A DNA stretch of 64,000 nt from Candidatus Rifleibacteriota bacterium (GCA_029564115.1 JAKQQP010000267.1:1-64000); one strand, 5' to 3'. Positions 40,736-50,500 are shown, counted from the stretch's first letter. Numbers and translations are program-made. Notes: a model not told the origin generated them from the letters alone.

Positions 40736-41974
40736 ATGAAGCGCGTTTTTGTCACAGGTATTGGGGCAGTAACTCCGATAGGCATCGGCACCGATAATTT
40801 TGCCGCAGGCCTTGAACAGGGAAAAAGCGGCATCAGCTCCATTACCGGTTTTGACGCTTCAAATCACAGTGTGCAGATTGCCGGAGAAATCAGAGATTTC
40901 AACCCGGAACAATACATGCAGAAAAAGGAAATCCGCCGCCACGACCGCTATTCGCAGTTTGCCATGTCGGCAGCTGCCATGGCTGTAGATATGGCCGGTC
41001 TCAAAGAGAAAAATTTTGATCCTTTCAGAGTTGGTGTGACTGTTTCTACCGGTATTGGCGGTATTCACACCTTTGAAGAAGAATTCGACACCTGCAGAGC
41101 CAGCGGGCCGAGCCGGGTAAGCCCGTTTCTCGTGCCAATGATGATCTGCAACATTTCTGCGGGCTGTATCGCCATGGAATACGGGTTTAACGGCCCCAAC
41201 TATTGTGTCGTATCTGCCTGTGCTTCTGGTCTGCATGGTATCGGTGAAGCTTTTTTGAAGATCATTCACGATGAGTGCGATATTATGGTTTGCGGTGGCG
41301 CTGAATCGGCGATTACACCTCTTACCGTTGCCGGTTTTGCCAAGATGAAGGCTCTGTCTACCCGCAATGCTGAACCAGAACGCGCTTCGCGCCCATTCGA
41401 TAAAGACCGCGACGGTTTTGTTATGGGCGAAGGTGCCGGTGTACTCGTTATTGAAAGCGAAGAGAGTGCCCGTCGCCGTGGCGCCACAATTCTTGCCGAG
41501 ATCAAGGGCTATGGCGCAACTGCCGATGCACACCATCTGACTGCACCGCACCCTGAAGGCGAAGGCGGTTACCGTGCCATGATGAAAGCCATCAATTTCA
41601 TGAATTTCCCTGTTGAACGGGTGAACTATGTAAATGCCCATGGCACAAGCACGCCTATTGGCGATCTTGCCGAAATGAAGGCTGTTCGCCGTGTATTCGG
41701 CGACGGAATCGGCAATGTGACAATCAATTCAACAAAGTCAATGATTGGTCATCTTCTCGGCGCGGCCGGTGCCGTTGGTTCGGTAGCCACCATTCTGCAG
41801 ATTCAGCGCGGTTTCATTCACCCCACAGTGAACCTTGAAAACGTTGATCCGGAGCTGCAGGATCTCGATCTTGCCCCGCTCACCGCCAGAAGGAAGCAGA
41901 TAGACGGCGGTATCGTCAACTCGTTTGGCTTTGGCGGACAGAATGCCAGCGTTCTGTTTGTAAGAGCCGAGTAA
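40736..41974 (+). CDS. fabF: Beta-ketoacyl-ACP synthase II
   Basis: This 412-residue KAS II begins RVFVTGIGAVTPIG and has nucleophile Cys162 (VVSACASG), His motifs NAHGTSTPIGD and SMIGHLLGAAGA, and C-terminal NSFGFGGQNAS. It condenses malonyl-ACP with acyl-ACP. AGGAGGCG lies before ATG 40736. It is the last gene of the fatty-acid cluster, closed by a clear terminator. rnc, often next in other genomes, is absent here. Confidence 0.97.
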   Translation: MKRVFVTGIGAVTPIGIGTDNFAAGLEQGKSGISSITGFDASNHSVQIAGEIRDFNPEQYMQKKEIRRHDRYSQFAMSAAAMAVDMAGLKEKNFDPFRVGVTVSTGIGGIHTFEEEFDTCRASGPSRVSPFLVPMMICNISAGCIAMEYGFNGPNYCVVSACASGLHGIGEAFLKIIHDECDIMVCGGAESAITPLTVAGFAKMKALSTRNAEPERASRPFDKDRDGFVMGEGAGVLVIESEESARRRGATILAEIKGYGATADAHHLTAPHPEGEGGYRAMMKAINFMNFPVERVNYVNAHGTSTPIGDLAEMKAVRRVFGDGIGNVTINSTKSMIGHLLGAAGAVGSVATILQIQRGFIHPTVNLENVDPELQDLDLAPLTARRKQIDGGIVNSFGFGGQNASVLFVRAE

Positions 41975-41980
41975 TTCAGA

Positions 41981-42019
41981 AAATTAAAAGAGCTGTCGGG
42001 ACGGCAGCTCTTTTAATTT
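41981..42019 (+). terminator. Terminator after fabF
   Basis: Perfect 15-base arms AAATTAAAAGAGCTG and CAGCTCTTTTAATTT lie around a nine-base loop, starting seven bases after the fabF stop. It ends the fatty-acid cluster. Confidence 0.9.
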
Positions 42020-42083
42020 GCCTGTTTGGCTGTGTACTGCCCCTGTTTTTTGAGTCTGTTTTGAAGCATTGTAAATAAAGCGT

Positions 42084-42113
42084 TTGCATGTTATCGTTTT
42101 TTTTGTTTATAAT
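42084..42113 (+). promoter_or_regulatory. spoVS promoter
   Basis: TTGCAT (42084-42089) and a perfect TATAAT (42108-42113) are spaced by 18 bases, about 50 bases before the spoVS ATG. The rest of the 189-base fabF-spoVS gap holds only the fabF terminator. Confidence 0.65.
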
Positions 42114-42163
42114 TTTTAGTGAAGAGGTTGTTGGGTTAGTTACATAGAAAAGGAGAGGCTCAA

Positions 42164-42424
42164 ATGGAAATACTTAGAGTCGCATCATCATCGAATCCGA
42201 AATCTGTCGCTGGAGCCATTGCCGCAGTACTCGAGCAGGATAAACAGGTGGAACTACTGGCGGTTGGTGCCGGGGCCGTAAACCAGGCGGTTAAGTCTAT
42301 TGCGGTAACCAGAGGTTACGTCGCTCCCAAAGGCATAGAGCTTTATACAATGATAGCCTTTGCCAAAATCGAAATTGATGGAAACGAAAAGACAGCAATC
42401 AAATTTCTTATCGAAGCTCGCTGA
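42164..42424 (+). CDS. spoVS: Stage V sporulation protein S homologue
   Basis: This 86-residue protein matches SpoVS along its length: MEILRVASSSNPKSVAGAIA, VELLAVGAGAVNQAVKSIAVTRGYVAP and the end EKTAIKFLIEAR. The family folds like Alba and binds nucleic acid. In Bacillus it affects sporulation and septation, but it also occurs in non-sporulating lineages. AAGGAGAGG lies before ATG 42164. No other sporulation gene is in the window, so a general regulatory role is more likely here. The following TPR gene overlaps or abuts it. Confidence 0.95.
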   Translation: MEILRVASSSNPKSVAGAIAAVLEQDKQVELLAVGAGAVNQAVKSIAVTRGYVAPKGIELYTMIAFAKIEIDGNEKTAIKFLIEAR

Positions 42425-43940
42425 GACTGATTTTACCCTGTTGTTGTACAGGCTGGCAAACACCGGCAGCTGTTTTATTCTTGCAGTCTGTTTTTGCCTG
42501 ATTCTGCAAACCTCAAAAATTGAAGCTTCAATAAATGCCGGGCGCATTTATCAGCTGCAGCAGCGTTTGATAGATAACCCGCGCGATATCGAAGCCCATC
42601 TCAACCTTGCCATGGAATACAGTCTGGCAAACAATTTTGTCAAGGCGGTAGAAGCTTATTTTGTGCTACTGCGTATCGACCCTGACAATTTTCACGCCTA
42701 CAACAACCTGGGTATTCTCTATAAAAAAAGTGGGCAATACCGTGACAGCCTGCATTGCTACCGACAAGCCGAGCGTATCAACCCTGATTCATACTGGGTT
42801 CCTTACAATATGGGTTTGTGCTATGAATCTATGGGCCGTATGCAAGAAGCTCGCGAAAGCTACGGCAGGGCTCTTTCCCTGAACCCTTCTTTTGCCCAGG
42901 CTTTGCAGCGATTGCGTGCTCTTTCAGAGGGTGGGGCTCCGGTGCCGGCACTGCCCGGCCTTGAAGAATCGCAGATTTATCTTGTTGATTCTGCTACCGG
43001 GCAACCAAAAGCTTATGGTTCAGCGCCCGATCAGACTGTTGTTGCGAAGGCTCCGGCGAAGCCTCAGTCCGAGCCTGCAGCAAAACCTGCCCAGGCCTTC
43101 GAAAAGATCTCCGAACGTCTTCAAAAAGAAAAGTCGAGAAGCAAAGAGTCGACAAAGGTCAGAACTTCTCGAAAAGGCCCGGCTGCAAGCATTTTCAATC
43201 AGGCCATGGAAGCCCTGGAAGCGGACAACGTTGAGAGGGCTATCGAATTGTATGTCAGCTGCATCATTGCTGAGCGCGATTTTCTGGCTGAGCCAGAGAA
43301 CGGCCTGATCCGCAAAGGTCTTGAATTTCTCAAGGAACGCCCGAACCGCATGCCGAACGGGTTGTTTTACCGCGGTCTGCTGATTTATATTTCAGGCAAC
43401 CTCGAGCTTGCGGTGCCCGATCTTAAAAGTTATCTTGCCGTCGCCAAAAAAGGCGAAAATACCGAATTCGTAAAAGAAGCCGGGCGGGTTGTCGCCAGAT
43501 TCGAAGCCGAGATTGCCGAAAGGGCGGCTCGTGCCAAAGAAAAAGCCGACGCTCTCGTTGCAGCCAAAGCCGCAGCTGATGCTGCTGCCGTTGCAGGTGC
43601 CCAACCTGAAACAGAAAAGCCTCGCCCCAGTGATTTCCTTCTGAAACGGATGAGCGCAGATCAGATCATTGAGGAAGCTGACCGACTCAGCCGTGAAAGC
43701 AGGCTGACCGACGCCATTGCTGTTCTTGAAACCGGCCTGGACTCGGACCCTGATAACATAACAATTCTGATGAAAAGCGCCAATGCCTACACCGATATGT
43801 TACTGCTGAAAGGTGACCAGGAAGCAGGTAAAATGGCTTTGACCAGATTCGAAAAGGTTTTTGCAAAAGCCCCCGAAAACTCGCGCGAATGGGCAGTTGC
43901 CCAGGAGATGATCGCCGAGCTTAAAAAACGGGTGCGCTGA
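42378..43940 (+). CDS. Exported or membrane-anchored TPR protein
   Basis: The product is about 520 residues if started at ATG 42378, which overlaps spoVS by 47 bases. Later TTG codons near 42441 would remove that overlap, so the start is unsure. A hydrophobic segment (RLANTGSCFILAVCFCLILQ) serves as signal peptide or anchor. At least three TPRs follow (IEAHLNLAMEYSLANNFVKA, FHAYNNLGILYKKSGQYRD, YWVPYNMGLCYESMGRMQE). Then come an Ala/Lys/Pro-rich middle, an Ala-rich coiled segment, and a C-terminal TPR-like unit. Its job is unknown; such proteins scaffold periplasmic complexes. It is on the spoVS transcript by position. Confidence 0.75.
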   Translation: METKRQQSNFLSKLAETDFTLLLYRLANTGSCFILAVCFCLILQTSKIEASINAGRIYQLQQRLIDNPRDIEAHLNLAMEYSLANNFVKAVEAYFVLLRIDPDNFHAYNNLGILYKKSGQYRDSLHCYRQAERINPDSYWVPYNMGLCYESMGRMQEARESYGRALSLNPSFAQALQRLRALSEGGAPVPALPGLEESQIYLVDSATGQPKAYGSAPDQTVVAKAPAKPQSEPAAKPAQAFEKISERLQKEKSRSKESTKVRTSRKGPAASIFNQAMEALEADNVERAIELYVSCIIAERDFLAEPENGLIRKGLEFLKERPNRMPNGLFYRGLLIYISGNLELAVPDLKSYLAVAKKGENTEFVKEAGRVVARFEAEIAERAARAKEKADALVAAKAAADAAAVAGAQPETEKPRPSDFLLKRMSADQIIEEADRLSRESRLTDAIAVLETGLDSDPDNITILMKSANAYTDMLLLKGDQEAGKMALTRFEKVFAKAPENSREWAVAQEMIAELKKRVR

Positions 43941-43950
43941 TTACCGCTGA

Positions 43951-44931
43951 TTACCAGCGCAAAGTATAGCCAGCCTGCAGCTGGTCGTCCCAGCCGTAGA
44001 GGCGATAGGTGCGCAGATTTCTGTACCAGGCGAATTCCAGACTGAAGGTGCTGTTCGGCGCCAGTCTCAGACCGATTACCATGTCGAGGCTGTCTTTGTC
44101 GTCGCCCCCCTGAATTTCGCCGGCAATTTCGCCGATTACCGAAACATGTTCGGTAGCTTCATAGCTTAGCCCAAAACGATAAATAAAGCGGTCATCTTCG
44201 CCTTCTGAATCTATTACAGTGCCAAGCTCGAGGTTGCCGGTCGCCCGATCGGTTTCACGAGTCGTCACGCAACCGAAAAGCTTCAGCTCGTCGCTGTTTT
44301 TTGAGCCGGCCGGCAGCATTTTATCAGGATTGCCGGTGGTAATTGTGGTAACTGCTCCATAGGCGAATCGGTAATAACTTCGGTCCGGCAGATAGGTCGC
44401 TTTCCAGCCGAGTTTCATATTACCCAGTCCTGTGTTGTTATCGGCGTAGCCACCGAAAGTTCGCGGTGCGCTCAGGTTCCAGTCATGAATCGGCACTGTT
44501 GCCGACCATTCTGCCCATTTGCCGACCCAGTTCACTGATGACTCGAAGGTCGAGACCGAACCCTTTTCTGTCGAATGAAAGCTCGTGCCGAGACTCGAAC
44601 TCAGCTTGTGGTATTTGTATCTGGAGCTGAGAATAATCTGGTTGGCAGCAAATTTATCGGCGGTGGTGCCGACAAAAAAGCCGCCCAGCCCGTCTGAATT
44701 CAAGGCATTTCTCGCTGAAGGCTCGAGAATACTTTCTTTTTTGGCTGGTTTGGGTGTGTAATCGCCGAGAGAATAAATTTCGTAGTCCTGAAAAGCGGTC
44801 TGTCTGTAAGATTGCGCGTTTGCGGCGGACATAACTGTTGTCATCAGAGAAATACAGAGCAGCAGGATCGGCCAAAACCTGCTTCGCCGGTTTTGCTGTT
44901 TGTTCGTTCTGGTATTAAAGGTTGGCAACAA
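43951..44931 (-). CDS. Probable outer-membrane beta-barrel protein
   Basis: This 326-residue protein has a basic start, a hydrophobic signal core and a cleavage site near MSAANAQ. The mature part is rich in alternating strands with aromatic residues (SSRYKYHKLSSSLGTSF, NLELGTV, FIYRFGLSYEATEHVSVIGEIAGE, FSLEFAWYRNLRTYRLYGW) and ends in TLRW, an aromatic C-terminal strand as in BAM substrates. The start is read as TTG 44931 with AAAGG about ten bases ahead, overlapping the end of the large TPR gene by 17 bases. It is the last gene of the surface operon. The substrate, if it is a pore, is unknown. Confidence 0.7.
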   Translation of the reverse strand: MLPTFNTRTNKQQNRRSRFWPILLLCISLMTTVMSAANAQSYRQTAFQDYEIYSLGDYTPKPAKKESILEPSARNALNSDGLGGFFVGTTADKFAANQIILSSRYKYHKLSSSLGTSFHSTEKGSVSTFESSVNWVGKWAEWSATVPIHDWNLSAPRTFGGYADNNTGLGNMKLGWKATYLPDRSYYRFAYGAVTTITTGNPDKMLPAGSKNSDELKLFGCVTTRETDRATGNLELGTVIDSEGEDDRFIYRFGLSYEATEHVSVIGEIAGEIQGGDDKDSLDMVIGLRLAPNSTFSLEFAWYRNLRTYRLYGWDDQLQAGYTLRW

Positions 44932-47900
44932 AGTTTTTAAGCCTTTCTGAATGCGGGAAGGATTCCGGGCCTCTGGCCAGGGCTTCGAGCAGTTTTTCAG
45001 CTTCTTTGCGGTTATTGTTGTTGTTTTTCTGCAAATACATCAACACATTGATCTGAGCCTGATAAAATTCGTGCTCACGCCGGTTGGGCTCAATTTTTGT
45101 CACGGCCTGAAATTCGGCAAGAGCTTTGCGGTGCTCGCCGGCAAACATGTAGACCAGACCAAGGTTCGAGTGGGCATCAGCATCCATGGGGTCGACTTCC
45201 AGCATGCGCTGCCAGATTTTTTCACTGCGTTTAAGAATATTGTATTGCGGGTCAGGCTTGTATGAACCTTTGATCAGACGCCACTGCTCAACGGCCTTGT
45301 CAGCCTGCCCGCCGAGCCAGTAGAGGTTACCGAGAGCGAGTCGGGCAAGCGGCTCCTTCGGGTGACTCACAGTGGCGTTGGCATAGGCTTCAAATGCATC
45401 TTTAAAGTTGCCCTGCACCGTATGCAGGAAGCCAAGATTCAGCATGACTTCGAGATTGTCGGGGGAACTCTGTCGGGCGCTGACCAGAGCGCTGACTGCA
45501 TCGTTGATAAAGCCACGTTCAGCTGCTTCAAGGGCTCTGGCTATCTGTTCGTCAGCCGGATCTGCTTTGCGCTCAGGGGCTTTTTCGGTTATTTTCAGCG
45601 AGTATTTATCGGCTTTGAGTTCAGCCGGCAGAGCATACTTGCCGCTGCGATCGCCAAGACCCTGCAGCTTTCTGACCACCCATTGTTTTTCTTTGTTGGC
45701 CATAGTTTCGGTGGTGACCTGTCTGCGGATTGGCGCGATCGGAGTGGGGGTCGAAACAGAACCGAATCTTTCGAGCTGTTTGAGAACCCACATTTTGTCT
45801 TCGATGGTCATGGTATTTTTGCCATACTCGGCGATGGCTTTCTCTTCGGCTGAGCCGGCAGGTTTTACATCCAGCTTGCGGTCAGCGTCGGTGACTTTTC
45901 TCACCATCTGATTTTTGACTTCAAGAGCATCTTCAACTGACGGATACTGTGCCGGTGCCATCATTCTGGTGATTTCCCAGATTTTTTTGCGGGCGTGGCG
46001 ACGAATAGAGGAATCTGCCGGAGCTTTGGCGTAAAGCGTTTCGTAGATGTCGCGAGCTGGCTTTAGTCTGTTGAGCCTGATTCTGGCCATTCCCAGCAGA
46101 GCCATACTTTTGTAAAAGTCAGGTTTGAGACGCAGGGCTGCCAGAGAGTAGCTTTCGGCAGATTCGAAGCGTTTTTCCTCGTAAGCGATAAGACCGAGAT
46201 AGTAACGAGGCTCGGAGTCTTTTTCGCTGAGGGCCTGGGCGCGATTGAAATATTCGCGTGCTTTTTCGGGTCGGCCCAGCTTGTGGTGCATTTTGCCAAG
46301 ATTCATCTGCAGCTGGAAATGTTCGGCATTCAGCTTTTCAGCTCTTTCCCACGATGCCAGCGCCGGAGTATTCAGGCCGGCTTCGGCATACATTTCGCCA
46401 AGAGCAAAATGGGGCTCAAAGCGTTCCGGCGCGAGCCGCTGGCACTCGAGATATTTTTCTTTCGCTCTGTTGACAAGGCCTTTACTTCTAAATTCTGCAG
46501 CTTCTGCCATCAGTCTTTCGATTGGTGCCGGTGATTTAATTTCTGGAACAGGCAATTCATCATGGCGTTCATGCGCCAGTTTGAGTTTGGCGTGCAAATC
46601 GACCACCACTCTTTTCAGCGTCGATTTTTCGCCCAGCATGCCGCGCAGATTGTCGAGGGTCGCTATAGCTTCTTCGGCATTGCCGGTTTTGGCCATACTG
46701 ATGGCTTTGAAAAGAAGAGCCTTGTGATGCGAGGGGTTGAGAGCCAGAACTGCGTTAAAAGCAGTGATGGCAGCCTGATAGTTCTGATCGATGTAGCTTG
46801 CCAGGCCGATGTTGTAGCGGGCCAGCAGATAGTTGGGCTTGATTTCGATAGCCTGCGCAAAAGCGGCGATCGATTTTTTAACTTCTCCGGTTTTAAAAAG
46901 AACCCAGCCGAGCGTATGGTGAAATTCAGCACGCATGCCATCGATGCTCAGAGCTTTTCTGATGTGAGCCAGTGCTATGTCGAGATTTTCCACTTTAGTG
47001 GCCATGATGTAGGCCAGGCCGTTCAAAGCTTCGGCATGGGCTGGCTGCAGGTTGATGGCATCTTTGAAGCAGAGGGCCGCGTCATCGATTCTTCCCATTT
47101 CCATGTAACAGTGCCCGAGAATGGCGTGTATATCAGCTATATCCGGGTGCTGGGTGCGCAGATAAAGCAGACGGCGCACGGCTTCAGCATGGTTGCGCAT
47201 ACTGACGAGCTGTTTGATCTCACGCAATTTCGGAAACACTTCTTCAAGCCTGGTCTCAGCGTTTTTGCCGCCGATACCCTGCATATCCTTGACATATTGA
47301 TCAACTTCAAGGGGGGGCTGCTGCACTTTTTCCACCGCAGCTATTTCAACCGGATTATCGCGCCGGGCGATCTGATCCATCAGAAAAGTGATGGTTTTTA
47401 TGGCTTTTTTGGCCTGCTCACTCTTGGGCGGGCAGTCTTTCAATACCTGGCGCATCTGCTCGAGAGCCTCTTCGAGATGGTTTCTCTGAGCCAGAATTAT
47501 GGCGCGGGTGTAACGCCCCTGAATGAAGTCTGGCTTGAGTTCAAGGGCGCGGTCTATATTCTGCAATGCTGCTCCGGCTTCTTTTTTGCGACCGTTGACG
47601 ATAGCGAGAACATAAAGGGAATTGGCGATCTCTTCTTTGAGTTTGCGCGTTTTGAGCTCAGCTTCGACGGCTGCGTCACTTTTGCCCGAGTCGAGAAGCT
47701 TGCCGGCATTGGTCGAAAACTCACGCAACTGTGTTTCTCTGATGAGTATTGACTGCTCAAGAGCAACCGATGCCTGATGATAAACTTTAAGCTGCAGAAA
47801 ACAGCTGCCAAGTCGAAACCAGTTCTCGGCAGAAGAAGGATTTAAGCGGGCTGCCTTTTCAAAAGAGGCCGCCGCCGTTTTAAAATCTTTTCGCTTCTGA

Positions 47901-48646
47901 GTCAAAACACCGTGCATGAAAGCCGCCTGGCTGAGGTTGTTGCGCAGGGCCGCCATTTTGCGGGCGGTAGCCATTGCTTTGTCGTTGAGTTCCTGAGATC
48001 GCTGCGCCTGAAAAACATCGCGATACTCTGTCAGCTTTTTCTCGATGGCTTCAATAAGTCGCGCAGCGTAATTTTCTGCTTCGGTGCTGTGGTTGAATTC
48101 GTAGCTGAGCCCGGCAATGTGAAAAAGAGCGCGTTCATGCGCAGGGTTCAGTTTAAGGCATTGTTTGAGGGAATTGTAGGCATCTTTGCGCTTACCGGCC
48201 TTGAGCTGTGAGTAACCCAGCAGAAAAAAAGTCTGTGAGTCGCCTGAATGCAGTCTGACTGCTCTGGCGAGTTTTTCGGCCGCCGCAGTGTAATCTTTTG
48301 CCGTCAGCAGAGAGTTGCCCTCAACTACAAGCTGTTGTGCCGACTCTGCCTGCTTTTTGATTTTTTCACGATTCTGGTTTGCCAGAATCTCGCGATTTCG
48401 GGCATCGAGAGATAAAACGATGAGATCTTGAGCCCGTCGGGCCGCCGGGTGATCTTTGGGCGCATCTTTGATTATGCCGCGCCCGATCTGCATGGCATCA
48501 TCCCATTTGCCGCCGGAATAGAGAGTTTCCATGCGGTTGAGAGACTGCGAAATACTTTCTTCGAAAATAAAGCCCATATTCGCCGGCAGCCTGGCCGGCA
48601 GAAGCATGAGAAGCAGGATTGTTGCCTTTATTATTCTCTTTTTCAT
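44915..48646 (-). CDS. Very large exported TPR protein (1243 residues)
   Basis: The signal peptide (MKKRIIKATILLLMLLPARLPA) is followed by arrays of tetratricopeptide repeats along the whole protein, for example TFFLLGYSQLKAGKRKDAYNSLKQ, ENWFRLGSCFLQLKVYHQAS, IHAILGHCYMEMGRIDDAAL, HALALGNLYW-type units and a C-terminal SNLGLVYMFAGEHRKALAE. Two charged low-repeat regions near residues 440-480 and 900-1010 separate the arrays. There is no catalytic motif. In cell-surface polysaccharide systems such proteins scaffold synthesis or export complexes. It sits 48 bases after the ligase gene and overlaps the barrel gene, so a shared operon is likely. The exact repeat count needs a profile search. Confidence 0.85.
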   Translation of the reverse strand: MKKRIIKATILLLMLLPARLPANMGFIFEESISQSLNRMETLYSGGKWDDAMQIGRGIIKDAPKDHPAARRAQDLIVLSLDARNREILANQNREKIKKQAESAQQLVVEGNSLLTAKDYTAAAEKLARAVRLHSGDSQTFFLLGYSQLKAGKRKDAYNSLKQCLKLNPAHERALFHIAGLSYEFNHSTEAENYAARLIEAIEKKLTEYRDVFQAQRSQELNDKAMATARKMAALRNNLSQAAFMHGVLTQKRKDFKTAAASFEKAARLNPSSAENWFRLGSCFLQLKVYHQASVALEQSILIRETQLREFSTNAGKLLDSGKSDAAVEAELKTRKLKEEIANSLYVLAIVNGRKKEAGAALQNIDRALELKPDFIQGRYTRAIILAQRNHLEEALEQMRQVLKDCPPKSEQAKKAIKTITFLMDQIARRDNPVEIAAVEKVQQPPLEVDQYVKDMQGIGGKNAETRLEEVFPKLREIKQLVSMRNHAEAVRRLLYLRTQHPDIADIHAILGHCYMEMGRIDDAALCFKDAINLQPAHAEALNGLAYIMATKVENLDIALAHIRKALSIDGMRAEFHHTLGWVLFKTGEVKKSIAAFAQAIEIKPNYLLARYNIGLASYIDQNYQAAITAFNAVLALNPSHHKALLFKAISMAKTGNAEEAIATLDNLRGMLGEKSTLKRVVVDLHAKLKLAHERHDELPVPEIKSPAPIERLMAEAAEFRSKGLVNRAKEKYLECQRLAPERFEPHFALGEMYAEAGLNTPALASWERAEKLNAEHFQLQMNLGKMHHKLGRPEKAREYFNRAQALSEKDSEPRYYLGLIAYEEKRFESAESYSLAALRLKPDFYKSMALLGMARIRLNRLKPARDIYETLYAKAPADSSIRRHARKKIWEITRMMAPAQYPSVEDALEVKNQMVRKVTDADRKLDVKPAGSAEEKAIAEYGKNTMTIEDKMWVLKQLERFGSVSTPTPIAPIRRQVTTETMANKEKQWVVRKLQGLGDRSGKYALPAELKADKYSLKITEKAPERKADPADEQIARALEAAERGFINDAVSALVSARQSSPDNLEVMLNLGFLHTVQGNFKDAFEAYANATVSHPKEPLARLALGNLYWLGGQADKAVEQWRLIKGSYKPDPQYNILKRSEKIWQRMLEVDPMDADAHSNLGLVYMFAGEHRKALAEFQAVTKIEPNRREHEFYQAQINVLMYLQKNNNNNRKEAEKLLEALARGPESFPHSERLKNFVANL

Positions 48647-48694
48647 AATTCAGGAATAATATCGGCAGATACAGAGACTGATGTGAATAAAAAA

Positions 48695-50500
48695 TCAGGG
48701 GTTTGTGTGCAGCAACTGGTCTCTTAGTTTTTCCATGTTGTGAAAGCCTTTGTAAACGTTATGAAAGCCAGGTGAGTAGGCAAGCCCGATCTGCAGCTGG
48801 GCGAGAGCTTCCGATTTTCTTGCCTGTCTGAGCAGGAAAGCGGCAAATTCGAGTCGGAAGTTTTCTGCCGCCGGGTCGAGCAGCAATGCCTGCTGGAAAT
48901 ATTGTTCGGCTGCCGAGGGGTCTTTTTTTTCGCTAAGCCGTGCCAGATGAACGAAAAAAAGTGCTTCGCCGCCGTTGAGGGCAGCGGCTTTTTCCCAGGC
49001 ATGCCGAGCTTCTTCAAGTCTGGCTGTCATGGCAAATGCCGTTGCCAGGGCAGCGTAGATGTGAGAGTTGCCCGGTTCTTTCTTCAGCAGCGTTTCGAGC
49101 AGTTCTGTCGCCTCTTCTGGGTGGCCGGTTCGCAGGGCTTGTTGTGCCTTCATAAGATTGGTTTGTGTAAAGAATGTCTGAAACCCGTTCCAGAACGAAA
49201 CAGCGGTCAAAAAGGTCAGCAGAACCGCCAGAAAACGCGACCTGTTTTTCGCGTGAGAAGGCTGCTCTGCGATGATGACCGAGAAAGCTGCTATGCCACC
49301 GGCGCAGATTGCCAGCAATACCGCAGTCGGCAGAATTCTCGACGAAAATCCGCTGAGATTCTGAATGACGAGTGTTGCAAAGCCTGCCACAAAAACTGGT
49401 CGTTCACAGGCAAAAATCTTGTCTTTTCTGGTGCCGAGCCATAAAAGCCTCAGACAAAGAGCCATTAGAATAATGGCAGAAAGAAAACCTGTTTCCATAA
49501 GACTGTGAATGAATTCATTGTGGGCATTCATCGGGTAGTCGCCGCCAACAATGCGGTAGCGGGGGTAAACCTGGTTAAAAGTGTGCAACCCGTGCCCGAC
49601 AACCGGAAACCGGCTCAGAGACCTGAAAATACCTTTGTTTATCAGGGTTCGCTGGGCAAAGGTCATGTCGGCAGGGTTGCCGATACTGAAAAATCTCATT
49701 TTAAAAGGCCCGAGCAGAAAAATTGCCAGCAGAACTATTGTTGCACCCAGCATGATCTGTCTGACCGATCGGCTGACACTGATTCGATTCCTGTTACACA
49801 GTATTGCCAGCAGCAGCAGCCCGACTGAAAGCCCTATCCAGCCGCCCCGGCTCAGAGTAGTCAGAATTGCGGTGCCGCACAAAATCAGCGACAGGCCCGC
49901 AGACAAACGTTCAAAACGGTTGCTGCTCTTCAGCAGTGCCCCAAGCGTAAAAATGAAAAGAACTGCCAGAAATGCGGCAAAAATGTTCGGATCCGTAAAG
50001 ATGCCGGCGCAGCGCGTGCGAAAAAAACTTCTGGAAGCCGGATCAAGCCAGGTGGCCGGAATCGGCGGAGCTTCGATGAATTCTTGAATTGCCAACAGCC
50101 CGTGAAGACCGCCAACCCAGGTTGCAACTCTGAAAAACGCCGTGAAGTCACGTGTTGCGGCGAGGGTGGCTGTGATTACCGCGAACAGCATTGCCAGAGC
50201 AGCCGCTTTTATGAATGCCGGCAGCGAAGAAGACGGGTCTACCGAGATCAGAACGCTTCTTCCCGCCAGAAAAAGCCAGACGCTCAGCAGGGTGACAATG
50301 CCGGCACCTGCCGGCGTCAGCTTTATCCGGCCGCGATAAAAAAACACGCAGCAGGCCGAAAAGCCCGCTGCCGCAAATATCTCAAGAAGCAGTACCGCAT
50401 GCTGCTCGCCTGCAAAATAAACGAAAGGCAACACCAGCAGAGTCAGCCAGGCCGTTATAGAAGCAGCAAGCTGCGGTGACGCGCTCAGGTCAGTTTTCAA
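48695..50500 (-). CDS. O-antigen ligase/polymerase family protein with C-terminal TPRs
   Basis: In this 601-residue protein the first about 435 residues form roughly ten to twelve membrane helices. They hold the Wzy_C/WaaL signature in the large periplasmic loop: GHGLHTFNQVYPRY and the downstream NAHNEFIHSLMETG with conserved His residues. LSRGGWIG precedes it. The last 150 residues form about three TPRs in the periplasm. This domain fusion occurs in O-antigen ligases and in polymerases that glycosylate proteins. It should transfer or polymerise undecaprenyl-linked glycans. The start is TTG 50500 in a TTGA overlap with the DUF3857 gene, which shows coupling to that pair. Confidence 0.9.
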   Translation of the reverse strand: MKTDLSASPQLAASITAWLTLLVLPFVYFAGEQHAVLLLEIFAAAGFSACCVFFYRGRIKLTPAGAGIVTLLSVWLFLAGRSVLISVDPSSSLPAFIKAAALAMLFAVITATLAATRDFTAFFRVATWVGGLHGLLAIQEFIEAPPIPATWLDPASRSFFRTRCAGIFTDPNIFAAFLAVLFIFTLGALLKSSNRFERLSAGLSLILCGTAILTTLSRGGWIGLSVGLLLLAILCNRNRISVSRSVRQIMLGATIVLLAIFLLGPFKMRFFSIGNPADMTFAQRTLINKGIFRSLSRFPVVGHGLHTFNQVYPRYRIVGGDYPMNAHNEFIHSLMETGFLSAIILMALCLRLLWLGTRKDKIFACERPVFVAGFATLVIQNLSGFSSRILPTAVLLAICAGGIAAFSVIIAEQPSHAKNRSRFLAVLLTFLTAVSFWNGFQTFFTQTNLMKAQQALRTGHPEEATELLETLLKKEPGNSHIYAALATAFAMTARLEEARHAWEKAAALNGGEALFFVHLARLSEKKDPSAAEQYFQQALLLDPAAENFRLEFAAFLLRQARKSEALAQLQIGLAYSPGFHNVYKGFHNMEKLRDQLLHTNP

